Shown here piece after piece: positions 1 to 5,753 of a stretch of 8,867 bases of DNA. The DNA lies in contig PEXZ01000074.1 in assembly GCA_002763345.1 (NCBI GenBank), positions 1 to 8,867 on the forward strand, read 5' to 3'. Under the pieces are notes generated by a model. It did no database searches, was not told the DNA's origin, and saw only the letters and a program-made list of their open reading frames with translations. Origin of the DNA: Candidatus Micrarchaeota archaeon CG08_land_8_20_14_0_20_59_11 (GTDB lineage Archaea > Micrarchaeota > Micrarchaeia > Norongarragalinales > Norongarragalinaceae). The first letter of the stretch is position 1; every line of letters starts with the position of its first letter. The position numbers were made by a program, and so were the translations under genes.

Positions 1-426
1 GTAAAGCCCCGCCGTGCCGCAGACGTTTTTCTCGACGCGCAGCCACGTCCACATGCAGCGGTATCCGAACGCGTTGCTCGCCATGGCAGCCTCGGGATAG
101 TCGCTCGTGCGCGGAAGAATCCCCGCTTCGACGAGCACCTGCATGCCGTTGCACACGCCAAGAATCGGCTTTTTCGCAGCGACGAAATCGCGCAGCTCGT
201 TCTTCAGAACTGCGACGAACTTCTTGCCCCAGATTGCGCCCGAGCGTATGTAGTCGCCGTAGGAAAACCCTCCAGGGAACACGAGCGCGTCGTACTGCGC
301 CAGGTTTTTCTCGCGCAGGACGTCGTTGATGTGCACGAGCGGCGCGTCGAACCCCACCTCCTTCAGGGCGCGCACCATCTCGGAATCGCAGTTCGTGCCG
401 GGCGCGCGCATGACGCAGGCTTTCAT
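1..426 (-). CDS. purQ: FGAM synthetase glutaminase subunit PurQ (partial, C-terminus beyond window edge)
   Basis: Class I glutamine amidotransferase subunit of phosphoribosylformylglycinamidine synthetase. It releases ammonia from glutamine for PurL in de novo purine synthesis, in the cytoplasm. The 142 visible residues start at an ATG and contain the family motif PGGFSYGDYIRSGA (51-64) and the nucleophile elbow GVCNGMQVL (90-98) with catalytic Cys92. The His/Glu pair of the triad would lie in the missing C-terminal part; full-length PurQ is about 220-260 residues. The frame is open to base 1, so this is truncation by the window and not a broken gene. Its ATG shares ATGA with the purL stop, and GGGAGG lies about 10 bases upstream, so translation is probably coupled to purL. 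Identification is secure. Confidence 0.95.
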   Translation of the reverse strand, partial: MKACVMRAPGTNCDSEMVRALKEVGFDAPLVHINDVLREKNLAQYDALVFPGGFSYGDYIRSGAIWGKKFVAVLKNELRDFVAAKKPILGVCNGMQVLVEAGILPRTSDYPEAAMASNAFGYRCMWTWLRVEKNVCGTAGLY

Positions 427-2717
427 CGCGGAACGCCCTCCCACGCGTCGCGCAGCTCCTCGACAGCCGCATCGACAATCACTTTTCCTTCGGCACTTAC
501 CTTCACCCGGTTGCCGCCGATGTCGCCCAGACGCAGAAGAGGCAAGCCTGCGAAGTGTTTTTTCAGCGCATTTTCGTCCTCCGTCTCGACGAGGAAGCGC
601 GTGTTCGACTCGCTGAACAGGAAGAGGTCGGGGCGCATGCCATTGGGCAGCTCGATTGACGCGCCCAAGCCGCCCGCGAAGCACGATTCCGCCAGCGCGA
701 CGCCCAAGCCGCCCTCGCTCAAATCGTGGCAGGAGCGGACGCAGCCCGCGTCAATCGCCGCGGTCAGTGCGGAAACAATCCGCGGCGCCTTTTCCTTGTC
801 AACCTGCGGCACAGACGCCCCTAGGAAGCCCATCGACTTATAATAGTGCGAACCGCCGAACTCCCGCTTCGTCTCGCCGACGAGATAGAGCGCGTTCCCG
901 TTCTTTTTCACGTCCATCGTCACGCACTTGCGCACGTCGGGCGCTATGCCGAGGGCGCTTATTACGAGCGTGTGCGCGATTGAGCCGAGCGGCGACTCGT
1001 TGTAGAGGCTGTCCTTGCCCGAGATGAATGGGGCGTTGAAAGCGACGCCGAAATCATAACAGGCGCGGCACGCGTCTAGCAGGGCGAGCGCGTTCTCGGG
1101 CTTCTGCGGCGAACCCCAGGAGAAGTTGTCGAGTATCGCGAAGCGCCTGCCTCCCACGGCGGCGTTGTTGCGAATCGCCTCGTCGATTGCGGACGCGGCC
1201 ATCCAGTAGGCGCTGATTTTCCCGTATTCGGGGTTGAATCCGTTCGAAAGGACCGCGCCCTTCCACGAGCCGTCGAGCGGCTTCAGCACTGCCGCGTCTC
1301 CGGGACCGAAGCAGTGCAGCGGCTTGATGACGGTGTTGCCCTTCACCTCGTGGTCGTACTTCTGGATTACGCGGCGTTTTGAAGCGACGTTGGGCATGCC
1401 GAGAATCTTCAGCAGCACCGCAGACAAATCACTCGGCTGCTCGAACTGCGGCTCTTCGTGCTTCTTCTGCACCGCCCGCGCGTCGGTTTTCTGCACGAAC
1501 GACGAGCCGAACATGAACGCGAGGTCCAAGTCCGCGACAATCTGCCCTTTGTACTTGATGCGCAGCTTTCCGGAGGAATTGAAGATGCCGATTGGCACCG
1601 CTTCGACTTCCTCGGACTCGAATATCGAAACAACTCGGTCCAGGTTCTGCGGCGGAACGGTAAGAAGCATGCGCTCCTGCGACTCGGAAATCCAGATTTC
1701 CCACGCCTCGCTCATCGGGTACTTCAGCGGCACGTTGTCGAGGTGCACATCGATGCCGCCCGTGCGCTGAGCTATTTCCGTAACAGCCGAGGAAAGCCCG
1801 CCTCCGCCCAAATCGGTTGTGCCTGAAGCGAGCCCCGCCTCGCGCACGCGGAGCATCGCGCGTTTTATTTTTTCTTCCTCAATCGGGTCGCCTATCTGCA
1901 CAGCAGAACGCGACGTTTCCTCGGATTTTTCATGCAGTTCCACCGACGCAAAAGTGACGCCGTGGATTCCGTCCCTGCCCGTTTTTCCGCCGACAAGAAG
2001 CGCCACGTCGCCCGACTTGGTTTTCCGAACGTAGTGCTTCTTCCTCAGCATGCCGAGGCAACCGCAGAACACGAGCGGGTTGCCCACGTAGGATTCGTCG
2101 AAGTAGATTGCGCCGTTGACAGTCGGGATTCCCATGTTGTTGCCGTACGTCTGGATTCCCGAAATCACGCCGTCGTGGATGTATTGCGGACGTTTCGTTC
2201 CCGCGGGAAGCTTCGAATCGGGAAAGTCAAGCGGGCCGAAGCAAAGGATGTCCGTGTTCGCAATCGGATCACCCCACGCGCCGAGTATGTCGCGGATTAC
2301 GCCGCCCACGCCAGTCGCAGCTCCTCCGAACGGCTCCAGCGCCGACGGGTGGTTGTGCGTCTCCGCCTTGAACGAAAGCAGCCAGTCGTCCTCGAATTCG
2401 ACTATGCCGGCGTTGTCCTCGAAAACGGAGAAGCACCACGGCGCGCCGACCTTCTTCGTCGCAGCTGCGATGTACGTCTTGAAGATGTTTTTCACTTCGC
2501 CCTCGTTCGTGAGGAAGACGCCCTTGAACGTCTTGTGCCCGCAGTGCTCGCTCCACGTCTGTGCGACTGCCTCCAGTTCGACGTCCGTCGGCTCGCGCTT
2601 CCGCGACGCGAAGTATTTCTTAACCTCGTGCATCTCCTCGAGCGAGAGCGACAGCTGCCCTTCCCTGCTGAGCCTGACCAGCTCGGCATCCGACAGCTTG
2701 CTTATCGGCACAATCAA
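423..2717 (-). CDS. purL: FGAM synthetase large subunit PurL (small-type)
   Basis: Catalytic subunit of FGAM synthetase, converting FGAR, ATP and PurQ-derived ammonia to FGAM. With the start used here it has 764 residues, typical of the short PurL that needs separate PurS and PurQ. Visible motifs, in order: LSLSLEEM linker, WSEHC (55-59), ETHNHPS (about 119-125) with the conserved histidines, PFGGAATGVGGVIRDI, a DLGGGGLSSAVTEIAQ segment, SESQERML, and in the second half SGKDSLYNE, CHDLSEGGLGVALAE and SESNTRF. Both AIR-synthase-like N/C repeats are present. The start is not certain: the frame stays open to a GTG at 2771 (782 residues), but TTG at 2717 overlaps the purS stop as TTGA and has GGTGA 7 bases upstream, and it gives the usual family N-terminus. 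A GTG at 2711 is a third option. Function is secure. Confidence 0.95.
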   Translation of the reverse strand: MIVPISKLSDAELVRLSREGQLSLSLEEMHEVKKYFASRKREPTDVELEAVAQTWSEHCGHKTFKGVFLTNEGEVKNIFKTYIAAATKKVGAPWCFSVFEDNAGIVEFEDDWLLSFKAETHNHPSALEPFGGAATGVGGVIRDILGAWGDPIANTDILCFGPLDFPDSKLPAGTKRPQYIHDGVISGIQTYGNNMGIPTVNGAIYFDESYVGNPLVFCGCLGMLRKKHYVRKTKSGDVALLVGGKTGRDGIHGVTFASVELHEKSEETSRSAVQIGDPIEEEKIKRAMLRVREAGLASGTTDLGGGGLSSAVTEIAQRTGGIDVHLDNVPLKYPMSEAWEIWISESQERMLLTVPPQNLDRVVSIFESEEVEAVPIGIFNSSGKLRIKYKGQIVADLDLAFMFGSSFVQKTDARAVQKKHEEPQFEQPSDLSAVLLKILGMPNVASKRRVIQKYDHEVKGNTVIKPLHCFGPGDAAVLKPLDGSWKGAVLSNGFNPEYGKISAYWMAASAIDEAIRNNAAVGGRRFAILDNFSWGSPQKPENALALLDACRACYDFGVAFNAPFISGKDSLYNESPLGSIAHTLVISALGIAPDVRKCVTMDVKKNGNALYLVGETKREFGGSHYYKSMGFLGASVPQVDKEKAPRIVSALTAAIDAGCVRSCHDLSEGGLGVALAESCFAGGLGASIELPNGMRPDLFLFSESNTRFLVETEDENALKKHFAGLPLLRLGDIGGNRVKVSAEGKVIVDAAVEELRDAWEGVPR

Positions 2718-2935
2718 GCCTTGCTCACCGAACAGTCGTGTATGATGGGGTTCGCGAGAAGTTTGCGGCACATCTCCTCGACGTCCTTCTGGGAAGACGA
2801 CGTCTCAATCAGATAAACCTTCGCGGTTGCAACTGCGTCCGCCTTGAAACCGAGCGAGCGCAGGGCATCGAGCGCGGCGTTGCCCTCGGGATCAAGGACG
2901 CCTTTCTTGTAGCGGACTTCGACGCGGTACAACAT
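2714..2935 (-). CDS. purS: FGAM synthetase subunit PurS
   Basis: Small structural subunit that bridges PurL and PurQ and helps ammonia transfer in the FGAM synthetase complex. The 73-residue length is near the usual 80. Family landmarks are visible: YKKGVLDPEGNAALDALRSLGF (read in two parts, 9-18 and 19-30) and MCRKLLANPIIHD (55-67). The predicted fold is the short beta-alpha-beta dimer of the family. The start is an ATG with GGTGA 4 bases upstream. That GGTGA contains the purM stop codon TGA. The 3' end overlaps the purL start. The position between purM and purL is typical of organisms with short PurL. Confidence 0.93.
   Translation of the reverse strand: MLYRVEVRYKKGVLDPEGNAALDALRSLGFKADAVATAKVYLIETSSSQKDVEEMCRKLLANPIIHDCSVSKA
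2725..2729 (-). promoter_or_regulatory. Ribosome binding site deciding the purL TTG start
   Basis: GGTGA on the minus strand, inside the last codons of purS, followed by 7 bases and then TTG, which overlaps the purS stop as TTGA. This is the main reason to prefer the 2717 start over the GTG at 2771, whose upstream purine run (GAGGAG) is only 2 bases away. Confidence 0.55.
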
Positions 2936-2939
2936 GAAA

Positions 2940-3968
2940 TCACCTTTTCAACGTAATGTGCTTGTTTTTCCAGAAAGCCTCGACGACGCCTGCCTTCGCC
3001 GTAATCTCGCCTATTTTCTCCGCGCCTTCGTTTTTCAGCAGCGAAAGCAGCTTGTCCTCCTCTTTTTTCGGCGCGATTAACGCGAAGCCCCAGCCCATGT
3101 TGAACGTCTTGAGCATCTCGTCGCCGGGCACCTTTCCGCACTCCTGCACGAGCGCGAAGATTGGCTGCGGCTTGAAGTTGTCGAAACGAATGCCGACGCC
3201 CTTCGAGAATGCGAAGAGTTTGTCGAACTTCACGTAAGCGTCGCCCGTAATATGAACCGCCGCCTTGACGTCCGCGTTTTTCATCGCCTTCAAAACGCTT
3301 TTCACGTAAATGCGGGTTGGTTTCAGGCACTCCTCCGCAACTGTCTTCCCTTTTAGCGCCTCCGGTTTGTCATGCGCGTTGAACCTGCCGCCCCACTGGC
3401 TGAACAGGGCGCGGCGCACGAGCGAGAAGCCGTTGCTGTGGATTCCCGACGAGCGCAAGCCGATGACGACGTCCCCCGCCTTCAGTTTGTTTCCGAGCAC
3501 GACGTCCTTTTTGCCGACGAAACCGACACACGAGCAGTTGACGTTGTAGGGATTGGCGCCGACTCCGCCGACCATCTCGCCCAAATCCGCTGTTTCGCCG
3601 CCCACGACGGCGCACTCCGCTTGCCTCGCGCCCTCGGCAATCGAACGCAGAAGCACCCTGAGCAGATGCTCCTCGGTTTTGCGGATGTCGATGACGTCCA
3701 CGAGGGCGGCTGGACGCGCGCCGCAGCGTATCGTATCGTTCGCAACCATAGCGACCGCGTCGATGCCGATGCCGCCGTGCTTGTCGGCCAACTGCGCAAC
3801 CATGCATTTCGTGCCGACGCCGTCAGTGCAGAACGAGTAATAGGATTTGGAATCAACGGGAACAAGGGCGTTGAACGGCGTTTTGAATCCCGCGCTTCCG
3901 AATACGCTCACGCCTAGTTTGGCGCGCTCCCGCACGTTTCGGTCCACCCCAGAATCAGCGTAACGCAT
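2940..3968 (-). CDS. purM: Phosphoribosylformylglycinamidine cyclo-ligase (AIR synthetase) PurM
   Basis: ATP-dependent ring closure of FGAM to aminoimidazole ribotide, the step directly after FGAM synthetase. The 342 residues match the usual length of about 330-350. Motifs seen: YADSGVDRN at the N-terminus, TDGVGTK (48-54), IGIDAVAMVANDTIRCGARP (67-86), GGETAD (123-128), SSGIHSNGFSL (173-183) and FNMGWGFAL (289-297). The start is the ATG giving MRYADSGVD, which fits the family (M-Y-D-AGVD); the open frame continues upstream to 4076 but lacks family similarity there. The segment usually written ITGGG(L/F)-N-P-R reads HITGDAYVKFDKL (239-251), so this is a divergent PurM. It is the first gene of the pur operon and has a TATA-like element about 40 bases upstream plus a GGTGGGG site 7 bases before the ATG. 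Confidence 0.93.
   Translation of the reverse strand: MRYADSGVDRNVRERAKLGVSVFGSAGFKTPFNALVPVDSKSYYSFCTDGVGTKCMVAQLADKHGGIGIDAVAMVANDTIRCGARPAALVDVIDIRKTEEHLLRVLLRSIAEGARQAECAVVGGETADLGEMVGGVGANPYNVNCSCVGFVGKKDVVLGNKLKAGDVVIGLRSSGIHSNGFSLVRRALFSQWGGRFNAHDKPEALKGKTVAEECLKPTRIYVKSVLKAMKNADVKAAVHITGDAYVKFDKLFAFSKGVGIRFDNFKPQPIFALVQECGKVPGDEMLKTFNMGWGFALIAPKKEEDKLLSLLKNEGAEKIGEITAKAGVVEAFWKNKHITLKR
2941..2945 (-). promoter_or_regulatory. Ribosome binding site of purS (AGGTGA core) overlapping purM stop
   Basis: The minus strand reads AAAAGGTGATTTCATG. The GGTGA core matches the archaeal anti-Shine-Dalgarno (ATCACCTCC) and sits 4 bases before the purS ATG. Its TGA is the purM stop, so a terminating ribosome would be positioned on the next start. 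Confidence 0.7.
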
Positions 3969-4005
3969 CCCGCATCCCCACCGAGGAAAGTAATGAAGGA
4001 ACGCA

Positions 4006-4013
4006 TTTAATAC
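4006..4013 (-). promoter_or_regulatory. Candidate TATA box of the pur operon
   Basis: The minus strand reads GTATTAAA, centred about 41 bases before the purM ATG. With the usual archaeal spacing of about 26 bases, transcription would start near 3983, leaving a leader of about 15 bases that holds the GGTGGGG site at 3982-3976. The prediction is by position and motif only. Confidence 0.45.
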
Positions 4014-4220
4014 TTTGCGAACTGCTTCGCCGCTTCCGCGCTTCCCAAAAAGTCCTTCGTCCCGCCGTATGACCAATCGCCGCGCAACCGCAATTTTTTC
4101 AGCAAACGCGCGTTTTTCCCGCGCCGCGCGGCATTTTTTCGGCTTTTTCGGGAAGCGACGTGGCTGCGGCGAGAAGAACCGCCTCGAAGAAGTTGCGCAT
4201 AAACGACGAAGGGGGATGGA

Positions 4221-4228
4221 ATTAAAAT
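4221..4228 (+). promoter_or_regulatory. Candidate TATA box of the Lon-like protease gene
   Basis: ATTAAAAT, centred 25-26 bases before the ATG at 4250, with no Shine-Dalgarno just ahead of that ATG. This is the spacing expected for a leaderless archaeal transcript, and it favours ATG 4250 over the upstream TTG 4232. Confidence 0.5.
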
Positions 4229-4249
4229 CCCTTGCGACAAAACATATCC

Positions 4250-5032
4250 ATGGCGCGCTACTACGCCAGGCGGAACGAGTGGGTTCTGGCTGCGGCGATA
4301 ATGCTGCTCACGTTCGCGAGCGGAGCTTTTGTCGGCTACCTTATTGCGAACCCCGCCTCTCCGACGGGACTCACGGTTGCGCCGACGCTCCAGCCCCTGC
4401 CCGAGGAAAAAAGCCTGTTCGCCTCAGCGCGCGTCCTCGCGGTGCGGGGCGACACAATGCAGGGCGTAGTGAGCCACGTTTCGGTCGAGATTTCCAAGGG
4501 GCGCGGCCGCGTGCTCGTCAATACGAACCCGTTCGTCGAGCCCGATACGCAGCAGTCCGCCGAGACTGCGGTGCGCGTCGCGCAGAACCGCACGGGCATC
4601 GCTCTCGGCGACAGGGACGTCATCATAACGTTCGGCAATGAAAGCAACCTCGTCGGCGGTCCCAGCGCGGGCGGGGCGATGACAGTTGTGCTGATGTCCG
4701 CGCTTTCCGGCAACTTCGTAAACAGGAGCGTGGCGATGACGGGCACCATAGAACCCGACGGCGGAATCGGATTCGTCGGAGGCGTGCTTGAAAAGGCGGA
4801 GGCGGCGGCGAAGGACGGCGTCACGCTCTTCCTCGTTCCCAAGGGCGAGGAAATACTGACGTACTACGAGCAGCACGTCGAGCAGCAGGAGGTTGCGCCG
4901 GGGTTCTACGTCCAGCAGGTTTACTACGTTCCCAAGCAGGTGGACCTGGACAACTACACGAAGACGAACTGGAACATGACCGTTAGGGGCGTTCGGAACA
5001 TAGAGGAAGCCGCAGCCGCGATGCTGGCGTAG
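4250..5032 (+). CDS. Membrane-anchored Lon-type (S16 family) serine protease lacking an AAA+ domain
   Basis: A 260-residue protein with a basic N-terminus, one hydrophobic segment (about 12-33: signal anchor or uncleaved signal) and a Lon proteolytic domain. The Ser-Lys dyad is visible: Ser139 in GGPSAGGAM and Lys182 in GGVLEKAEAAAK, joined by VAMTGTIEPDGGIGFVGG, the typical Lon spacing. Lon-B of archaea carries an ATPase domain of several hundred residues; none is present, so this is the stand-alone type found in archaea (I recall it as the COG1750-like group). The domain probably faces outside the membrane, given one anchor and a basic N-terminus, so it would act without ATP. Substrates are unknown. 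The reading frame also allows a TTG start at 4232, but ATG 4250 has a TATA box at leaderless distance. A copy of its last 15 codons and stop lies downstream. Confidence 0.85.
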   Translation: MARYYARRNEWVLAAAIMLLTFASGAFVGYLIANPASPTGLTVAPTLQPLPEEKSLFASARVLAVRGDTMQGVVSHVSVEISKGRGRVLVNTNPFVEPDTQQSAETAVRVAQNRTGIALGDRDVIITFGNESNLVGGPSAGGAMTVVLMSALSGNFVNRSVAMTGTIEPDGGIGFVGGVLEKAEAAAKDGVTLFLVPKGEEILTYYEQHVEQQEVAPGFYVQQVYYVPKQVDLDNYTKTNWNMTVRGVRNIEEAAAAMLA

Positions 5033-5052
5033 GAATCGATAAAGCGAACCCG

Positions 5053-5060
5053 AAAAATAG
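5053..5060 (+). repeat. Short direct repeat AAAAATAG, left copy
   Basis: The 8-base word AAAAATAG occurs here and again at 5361-5368, enclosing the AT-rich ORF. It could be the trace of an insertion, but such a word is low in complexity and may be chance. Confidence 0.2.
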
Positions 5061-5066
5061 GAACAT

Positions 5067-5073
5067 GAGGTGA
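5067..5073 (+). promoter_or_regulatory. Strong ribosome binding site before a TTG start
   Basis: GAGGTGA, the best Shine-Dalgarno in the window, 4 bases before the TTG at 5078. The spacing equals that of purS. It supports the reality of the 96-residue ORF and the use of TTG as a start in this genome. Confidence 0.65.
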
Positions 5074-5077
5074 AGAA

Positions 5078-5368
5078 TTGAAACCGACTAGGGAGGAGAT
5101 ATACGGGAATGCAAAGAAACTGGTAAGGAGCGGATACGTGTCTAAATTAGTGCCTGGACTGAACGCCGCTTATCACGAGCCCCTCGCCTTGTTATTGTCC
5201 TCGCGATGCGAGCCATTGGCCGATGCTTCTGCTACGAGGAAGTTGTTAATAAATATCGCAAAAGGATGTAAAGGAAAAACCACTGTTGCGGGTCTTTCGC
5301 CAGAAGTTCTTTTGGATTTGCTGAATCGCGCGGAGCTGTTGGAGGGGAGTGAAAGAAGAAAAAAATAG
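5078..5368 (+). CDS. Small AT-rich hypothetical protein
   Basis: A 96-residue protein I do not recognise. It is mostly helical in character, with no membrane segment or signal: a charged N-terminus (KPTREEIYGNAKKLVRSG), a hydrophobic helix around 35-41 (PLALLLS), Cys44 and Cys64 without a metal motif, and a basic C-terminus (SERRKK). The start is TTG with GAGGTGA 4 bases upstream. It lies 45 bases after the protease gene on the same strand and may be cotranscribed. Its composition differs from its neighbours: by hand count 22 G/C in 60 bases at 5221-5280, against 41 in 60 at 4501-4560 in the protease gene. It is enclosed between the protease 3' end and a relic copy of that end, so it may have been acquired by insertion. 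The strong binding site argues that it is expressed. Confidence 0.6.
   Translation: MKPTREEIYGNAKKLVRSGYVSKLVPGLNAAYHEPLALLLSSRCEPLADASATRKLLINIAKGCKGKTTVAGLSPEVLLDLLNRAELLEGSERRKK
5361..5368 (+). repeat. Short direct repeat AAAAATAG, right copy
   Basis: Second copy of the word at 5053-5060. Its last three bases are the TAG stop of the 96-residue ORF. Confidence 0.2.
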
Positions 5369-5434
5369 TTGGAAGTTGTAAAATCTAAAAAACAAGAAGG
5401 CGACGCTCGGATGAGTTCCTGAACGCCATCTCGG

Positions 5435-5482
5435 CGGGGCGTCCGCACAATCGAGGAGGCGGCTTCCGCCATGCTCTCCTAA
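5435..5482 (+). pseudogene. Relic 3' end of a Lon-like protease paralogue
   Basis: Fifteen codons and a stop read RGVRTIEEAASAMLS, against RGVRNIEEAAAAMLA at the end of the intact protease gene (4985-5032): 12 of 15 residues identical. Most nucleotide differences are at third codon positions (GTT/GTC, CGG/CGC, ATA/ATC, GAA/GAG, GCC/GCG, CTG/CTC, stop TAG/TAA), which is the pattern of coding sequence diverged under selection, not of a recent copy or chance. In frame, a TGA at 5420-5422 lies upstream, so nothing else of the gene remains in this frame. It could be what is left of a tandem duplicate after deletion, or a gene end displaced when the AT-rich ORF was inserted. Confidence 0.65.
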
Positions 5483-5491
5483 TTAGTTTTT
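5483..5491 (+). terminator. Possible T-tract terminator after the relic
   Basis: TTAGTTTTT directly follows the relic stop codon. Archaeal transcription often ends on such T-tracts without a hairpin. It may end the protease/96-residue-ORF transcript, or be the old terminator of the lost paralogue. Confidence 0.3.
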
Positions 5492-5590
5492 CATCAGAAG
5501 CTACTCCGTTCGTCACAGTTCTTGCGAACTCGGTCTGGGACAGTTTCATCACTGCAGGTAGTTTGGAAGTCGGTTGTTTAAAGCGTTGCG
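5492..5590. other. Short noncoding stretch between convergent transcripts
   Basis: About 100 bases between the relic on the plus strand and the small membrane protein gene ending at 5591 on the minus strand. A minus-strand open frame runs through it and across the relic but has no binding site or TATA element. I see no RNA gene or repeat of note. Confidence 0.4.
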
Positions 5591-5719
5591 CTAACACAGT
5601 ATGGCGATTAGCACGAAAAGGAAGAGGAGCCAGTCCGCGTCGGCTATGTGCCCCTTGTCGTTCAGCCAGTAGGCTGCCGCGATTGCGAACAGGACGAACG
5701 GGAGCGAGCCGGAATCCAT
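5591..5719 (-). CDS. Small two-helix membrane protein, 42 residues
   Basis: Reading from the ATG at 5719 gives 42 residues with two hydrophobic segments (about 5-19, SLPFVLFAIAAAYWL, and 29-42, ending FVLIAILC) joined by a short polar loop NDKGHIADAD. No family is recognised. The open frame continues upstream to 5851, but that part overlaps the radical SAM gene and is basic and low in complexity, so I take it as spurious. There is no Shine-Dalgarno; instead an A/T-rich TATA-like block lies centred 25 bases upstream, which fits a leaderless mRNA. The start and reality rest on this promoter and the clear membrane pattern, not on homology. Confidence 0.45.
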   Translation of the reverse strand: MDSGSLPFVLFAIAAAYWLNDKGHIADADWLLFLFVLIAILC

Positions 5720-5736
5720 TAGGTAATACTGCACGG

Positions 5737-5751
5737 AAAATTTTAAAAATA
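5737..5751 (-). promoter_or_regulatory. Candidate TATA box of the 42-residue membrane protein
   Basis: The minus strand reads TATTTTTAAAATTTT, centred about 25 bases before the ATG at 5719, the leaderless distance. It lies directly after the radical SAM gene stop and could also serve as the terminator region of that transcript. Confidence 0.45.
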
Positions 5752-5753
5752 CC

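Larger units (their letters stand above)
3969..4249. other. Divergent intergenic region between purM and the Lon-like protease gene
   Basis: A 281-base region holding both outward promoters (TATA-like elements at 4006-4013 minus and 4221-4228 plus). Between them are four T-runs on the plus strand at 4094-4099, 4113-4117, 4134-4139 and 4144-4148, with centres about 18, 21 and 10 bases apart. A minus-strand open frame crosses it (4007-4240, TTG start, very basic) but has no supporting signal. No RNA gene was recognised. Confidence 0.5.

Noticed and set aside
1932..2816. Long plus-strand frame of 294 codons opposite purL
   Set aside because: It is the antisense shadow of a well-supported purL; the length comes from GC-rich codon use.
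4007..4240. Minus-strand 77-codon open frame, very basic, in the divergent region
   Set aside because: It has only a TTG start without a binding site, overlaps both promoters, and its many Lys/Arg come from A-tracts and GC-rich codons. No family was recognised.
5365..5578. Similar words TAGTTGGAAGTTGT and TAGTTTGGAAGTCGGTTGT on both sides of the relic
   Set aside because: They need gaps to align and are short; too weak to call attachment sites.
5385..5597. Minus-strand frame with a helix-turn-helix-like phrase (KLSQTEFARTV)
   Set aside because: It runs antisense across the protease relic, whose codon-level match is much stronger, and it lacks a binding site or TATA element. The phrase is too short to call a domain.
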